Below the pieces are notes generated by a model that was not told the origin of the DNA, searched no databases, and saw only the letters and a program-made list of their open reading frames with translations. From Sipunculus nudus (lineage: Eukaryota; Annelida; Sipuncula; Golfingiida; Sipunculidae), in contig CM049317.1 in the NCBI GenBank assembly GCA_026874595.1, positions 21,340,882-21,404,881 of the forward strand: a stretch of DNA of 64,000 nt, read 5' to 3'. The position numbers were made by a program, and so were the translations under genes. How positions within the stretch are numbered: the stretch's first letter is position 1; each line of letters starts with the position of its first letter. Positions 60,200 through 64,000 of this stretch are shown piece by piece.

Positions 60200-60540
60200 A
60201 AACAAAAAGATAAAAAAAAGGTATGGTTCTCAGGCACTTCGCGCGTAAATTTTACCCCCCCCCCCCCCCCCCCGCATAATTTTTTTTTATATTTTCAAAA
60301 ACGCTCTAGCCGTTTGGACATTTATTTCAAGAAGATATAAAATAGTACAATTTTGATTAGTTAACCTTTCTAATGTTGTGCTTTTACCTGTTTAGCAAAA
60401 CAATTCTGTTATTGTCATGTTTTTCCCTGATCAAATGACATATATATCAAAGAATACAAAAAAAGGGGGGGGGGAAATCGCCCTCGCGCACTGATTTTTG
60501 GAAAAAAAAAGAACCTGACACCCAACGTTTTTTTGCCCAA
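60200..60540 (+). mobile_element. 0.3-kb MITE, family M1, copy 4
   Basis: Left end aaaaaaaaGGTATGGTTCTC then AGGCAC; right end decayed (gaacctgacacccaacgttttttt). The interior matches copy 1 and contains a 19-bp C run. It lies about 330 bp upstream of the first visible HHIPL exon. Confidence 0.75.
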
Positions 60541-60865
60541 ACGATATTAAAAATTATATGGAGTTACGATTTCAGTGTACAATATAAATTTAAAACTATT
60601 CTGTCTACCGGACACCATGGCCATTAACATAAACAATCAAAACCATTATTCCCGTAGAGCCTTTGTTTGCAGTGATGTAGTCGAGTCTATCAACGTTGGC
60701 CTCGTGTAACTCTTTGAAAGCACATATCCGGTTAGGAGACGAGTCATCACGTATGGAAGGCGTTCAGCTGTGACCACGGTCACCCAAGTAACATTCAGGA
60801 AGTACAGAGCACTTATATTATATAGTCAGTGTCATACACTTCTTAAGTACAAATAATATATGAAG

Positions 60866-61808
60866 TCGATATGCTCTGTTATTACTTGTTGGCTTATTTG
60901 TGTTTCCTTGCGTCTTATCACATCCTCAGTGCTTGGATTATCGTCCCCCTTTCTCTGTGAAGGCAGGTTTAAGATTCTGTAAAGAATACCGTGACTTTGG
61001 ATGCTGCAGTCGGGATGCGGATAGGAAAATCAGTAAGAAGTTTAGAACGTTGATACCTGCACTACGTAAGGATGGTCTAGTCCGCAAATGCAAGGGCTAC
61101 CTGAAGACGCTGCTTTGTCAGCGCTGTTCACCGTATGCCGCCCACCTATACGAATCAGAGACCACTGGACGGGAGAAACCTATACCAGGTCTCTGTGGAG
61201 ATTACTGCAACTCTTTCTACAACGAATGTCACAAAATTGTGCGTCATCTGACTTCAAACGATGTCATTCTGAATTCTTTATCATCCCGAAACTCATTCTG
61301 TGAGGAGGCCAGTCTGACAGATAAAAGATACTGTTACAATGATATACTTCAAAACACTGATTTAAACCGCGAGATTGACCGGGAGCAGGTTACAAGCGAG
61401 GGATGTCTTTGCCTTGAACCTTTGGACTCTGGACTTGATAATCCCCTAAATCTTCTTTCACCACCAGATGGCACTGGCAGGATCTTCATCACTGAACAAA
61501 AAGGTCTCGTACATGTTTATGACAGAAAAGGAGTAATAGCACGCCAGCCTTTTCTTGATGTACAAGATGTGGTATATAGCAGGCCAAAACGAGCAGGCGA
61601 GTGTGGGCTCCTTGGAATCACATTCCATCCGAAATATTCTACGAACAAAAGGTTTTTCATACACTACTCAGTTAACGTAAACGGGAGAATATCTAACACT
61701 TTGAGTGAATTTACCGTATTAAAGGGAAACCGAAATAAAGCCAACAGAAGCTCAGAGAAAATAATTTTACAAATTCCTCAGCCATATGCGAATCATAACG
61801 GAGGGCCG
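60866..61808 (+). CDS. HHIPL-like first visible exon
   Basis: Continuous frame from the in-frame TGA at 60861-60863 to donor gtgagt at 61809, ending NHNGGP. There is no in-frame ATG between that stop and HPQCLDYR. ATGs at 60860 and 60871 are in the other two frames. The true start is therefore in an upstream exon, or this copy has lost frame. The left limit is approximate (an AG at 60864-60865 is the only acceptor candidate). Confidence 0.85.
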
Positions 61809-63999
61809 GTGAGTTATTTTTGTTTGATAATCTTATCTGTTCTTTTTTTTCATATTTAATTACATTTAACACTGTGTGATATATGAAAGAAATACGATAA
61901 TGCCGCCTTGTTAAAAAAAAGAAGTTACGGACACGGTATCACAAACTACTCGTAAGGTTGCAGACAAGACAGCTTATTCGCCTAAATTCAAAATTCGTAA
62001 TAATTTGCAAGCCTATCATGATACTACAGCGGCATTGTAACTGAAGAAAGACAACCTATAATAATTGTTAAAATTAACACCGAGCATAGGCTTAGGTAAA
62101 GTACCCTTCCATTAGCATCTGAAAATGAGCAAAAGTATTATATACGTAACACAATAATACAACCAATCCTGTTTAACCAATGCACTAGCGTATTACAAGT
62201 CTATATAATCCTGTTTTGGCTATGATTATGGGATGAGGATGCAGTAATGAAGGATTGTGTTCCCAAAGAGTTTTGTTCCATTGACCTACTGACAATTGTA
62301 TCTAGGTTTTGTTTAAATACAATTGCATTTTTAGAACCAGCAGGTCGTGAGACAAGTGAGGTATAAAATCCGTAATAATTTATGAAGGCGTGCCTTATTA
62401 TAATAATGCATGTGAGAAAAGTTACAGCTGTAAACAATAAAGTTATATTTATTACATTTTTACCATCAATACAATAATGGTTGCAAAAAGATTAAAGTGT
62501 GGTACTGAAACCATATCGCCAGCAGGTTTTTTTTTCACCAAGGTGATCAATTAACATATATATCAACTCTCATTTAACGATAAATTGTTTGTAGAATAGG
62601 CCGGTTTTTCCTTCCAGTGATGAATTTATTTAACTCACTGGGGAATACCTGAATTCTGACTATCAGAAATATATAGAAGAAATGAAAGCTATGTTATAAT
62701 AAGTATAGCATAATTCCGTGACAGAACTAGAAATAAGGAATTTCTTGAATGTTGTTTCATAAACCCTGTAAAATAACCATTTATATGTTATATAATTATA
62801 CAGACTTGTGGAAAGAGTATAGGATACAGTAAAAAACAATAACTGAAGAGTAATGAGTGGAAGACATAATACTTGATAGTTGCTAATCATAACAACATTA
62901 CCAATAGTTTATATTTTCGTTAATCATTACAGATCTTTTTCGGACCTGATGGCTACCTTTACCTGTTTCTTGGAGATGGTGGAGGGGGCTACGATCCCAA
63001 CAACTCTGCCCAAAATCCGTGAGTTTATGTTCTAAATTTTGTACAGCTGAGCGCAAAATGAATTGTGCAATTTTTGGTGCAATAGCTTATACTACTTACA
63101 GTCATATACATGTTACCATTTCGAAAATACCTTGGGGAAGACCTTTATGCGACTTGTTCTGTAAAAATGTGAATAATAAAGTCAAACATTTTCTTAACGT
63201 CCACTCTTATTTCAGGAGTATCCTATCCGGTAAAGTTTGAAAATCAAAATGGTCTTAAAATTTCCTCTGATTTTCGGAATGTTGTACTCGGTAAAGTCTT
63301 CTGAATGGGAATTTTCTAATGTCTCTTTTGTTTATCAGGAATGTTCTACTCGGTAAAGCATTGAGGATTGATATTGATGGGTCGGATCCCATTCGAAACG
63401 TGCCTTACAGAATCCCACCAGACAATCCGTTTATCAACACTGCCGGATACAGACCAGAGATTTACGCTCTTGGTCTCCGTAATCCTTGGCGGTGTGACAT
63501 CGACGAGGGGGACCGTAAAACAGGTGACTATATCCTAATGTTAGTTATATGGTTAAGGTGTAGTTTCTAACTGTATATCTAATGTTAATTTATATCTGAA
63601 GGAGGTTAGTAGAAAAACATTTATTGTGTTTATTGTTTATTGAAGTTTTCCCAATAGAACCATGCCAGTGCACAGTCTCATTTCCTTGCATACGGCTGTT
63701 TAACATCTTGTTATGACCGTGCGTGTTGGTAAACACAGTCCATGTGTGTCTGTTTACCATAACAAGGCCGTGTGACCGGAGGTCCGATTAACAGGGGCAA
63801 CACTGGGTGTTTCAGCCAGAGGGAACATGTATTATATTTTTTTTTGGCCAAGTCAGTTAGGGCATTTCCTGATTGACACGTGTTGTGGCTCCGCGCTGTG
63901 TTAATGTTGACACCTGCCATCGCACCCGGTTCACTGTTTTCAACACTCGTTTACAGGAGTAGGCAAACGGTTTCAAGGCAATGTTTTGGCAGGTACAGG
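60866..63999 (+). CDS. HHIPL1/2-like secreted protein, 5' part: exons about 60866..61808, 62933..63018, 63339..63523, 63957..>63999
   Basis: HHIP-like proteins are secreted and combine a folate-receptor-like Cys-rich region with a six-bladed glucose/sorbosone dehydrogenase-type propeller; HHIP binds Hedgehog, while the HHIPL roles are less clear. Here a hydrophobic stretch ALLLLVGLFVFPCVLS leads into HPQCLDYRPPF, the hallmark start of mature HHIPL. Then come GCCSRDAD, CSPYAAHLYESE, PGLCGDYCNSF and the propeller start NPLNLLSPPDGTGRIFITEQ, GLLGITFHPKYSTNKRFF, NHNGGP, FGPDGYLYLFLGDGGGGYDP, NVLLGKALRIDIDGSDP and PEIYALGLRNPWRCDID. Splice phases 0, 2 and 1 are consistent. The gene continues beyond the right edge. 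HHIPL1 versus HHIPL2 cannot be decided. Confidence 0.9.
61809..62932. other. HHIPL-like intron 1 (of the visible exons)
   Basis: 1124 bp, AT-rich, nothing recognised. Confidence 0.8.
62933..63018 (+). CDS. HHIPL-like second visible exon
   Basis: 86 bp, acceptor cattacag, phase 0; IFFGPDGYLYLFLGDGGGGY then DPNNSAQNP, the most conserved propeller stretch of the family. Donor gtgagt, phase 2. Confidence 0.93.
63339..63523 (+). CDS. HHIPL-like third visible exon
   Basis: 185 bp after acceptor tttatcag: NVLLGKALRIDIDGSDPIRN, YRIPPDNPFINTAGYRPEIY, GLRNPWRCDIDEGDRKT. Donor gtgact, phase 1. Two decayed copies of its first 25 bp lie just upstream. Confidence 0.93.
63957..63999 (+). CDS. HHIPL-like fourth visible exon (partial, tentative)
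   Basis: Acceptor gtttacag, phase 1, reads GVGKRFQGNVLAGTG to the window edge. The family has G-R-G-R-hydrophobic-F-C-G-D-V-G here; G, G, F, G and V coincide, but the Cys and GQ do not. Could be a genuine diverged exon or a false acceptor. Confidence 0.45.
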
Positions 64000-64000
64000 T

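Noticed and set aside
61458-61664. Minus-strand open frame of 68 codons
   Set aside because: Shadow of the HHIPL-like exon on the opposite strand.
1-64000. CRISPR arrays, phage, operons or bacterial-type gene systems
   Set aside because: The tandem repeats lack spacers and the genes are spliced; nothing prokaryotic is present.

Overview
The window is intron-rich animal DNA: spliced genes with GT-AG introns, an AT-rich background and very heavy repeat content. The repeat types (Helentron-like elements with tandem-repeat cores, a CCG microsatellite near their 5' end, palindromic GGTGGCGCCACC motifs) suggest a marine invertebrate, most likely a mollusc such as a bivalve. The species call is inference; the gene calls below rest on exon-by-exon translation.

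Three protein-coding genes are visible. (1) Plus strand, 1-16259: the last four exons of a concentrative nucleoside transporter (SLC28/CNT family), entering from the left edge. Its reading frame is intact, but several residues that define the nucleoside site in the family are changed. (2) Minus strand, 41746 down to 24255: a complete 14-coding-exon CDK5RAP3 (C53/LZAP) gene of 497 codons plus stop, with every splice phase matching. It is a cofactor of the UFL1-UFBP1 ligase in UFMylation and ER-phagy. A non-coding first exon with an ETS-type promoter is inferred near 48520-48605. (3) Plus strand, from about 60866 past the right edge: the 5' half of a HHIPL1/2-like gene (secreted, folate-receptor-like Cys-rich domain followed by a glucose/sorbosone dehydrogenase-type propeller).

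The rest is mostly mobile and repetitive DNA. The 13.7-kb intron of the transporter holds a 33-bp minisatellite, split by two 3.2-3.5 kb Helentron-like elements (3299-6508, 11822-15300) that flank 5.3 kb of other sequence. Each element carries about ten perfect nuclear-receptor DR1 sites in a 288-bp tandem array. From 16.3 to 24.2 kb lie AT microsatellites, a dead non-LTR retrotransposon (about 18470-19690, minus), a possible small hAT MITE and a strong CTCF-like motif. The CDK5RAP3 introns carry a 1432-bp hAT-like element with an 8-bp target duplication, a 2217-bp TA-flanked element, a 3297-bp TA-flanked element with a third Helentron-like copy nested in it, a 432-bp TA-flanked MITE, a tRNA-type SINE, two copies of a 0.3-kb MITE and three diverged repeat arrays. 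Right of CDK5RAP3 lie a fourth Helentron-like element (49018-50201) and a 4.8-kb inverted repeat with 1.2-kb arms (52091-56918).

The genes show no functional linkage to each other. The most striking points are the minisatellite whose unit looks like a 3' splice site and which runs into the real acceptor, the DR1 arrays carried by transposons, the altered substrate site of the transporter, a MITE lying against a CDK5RAP3 acceptor, and tandem copies of a HHIPL exon acceptor.
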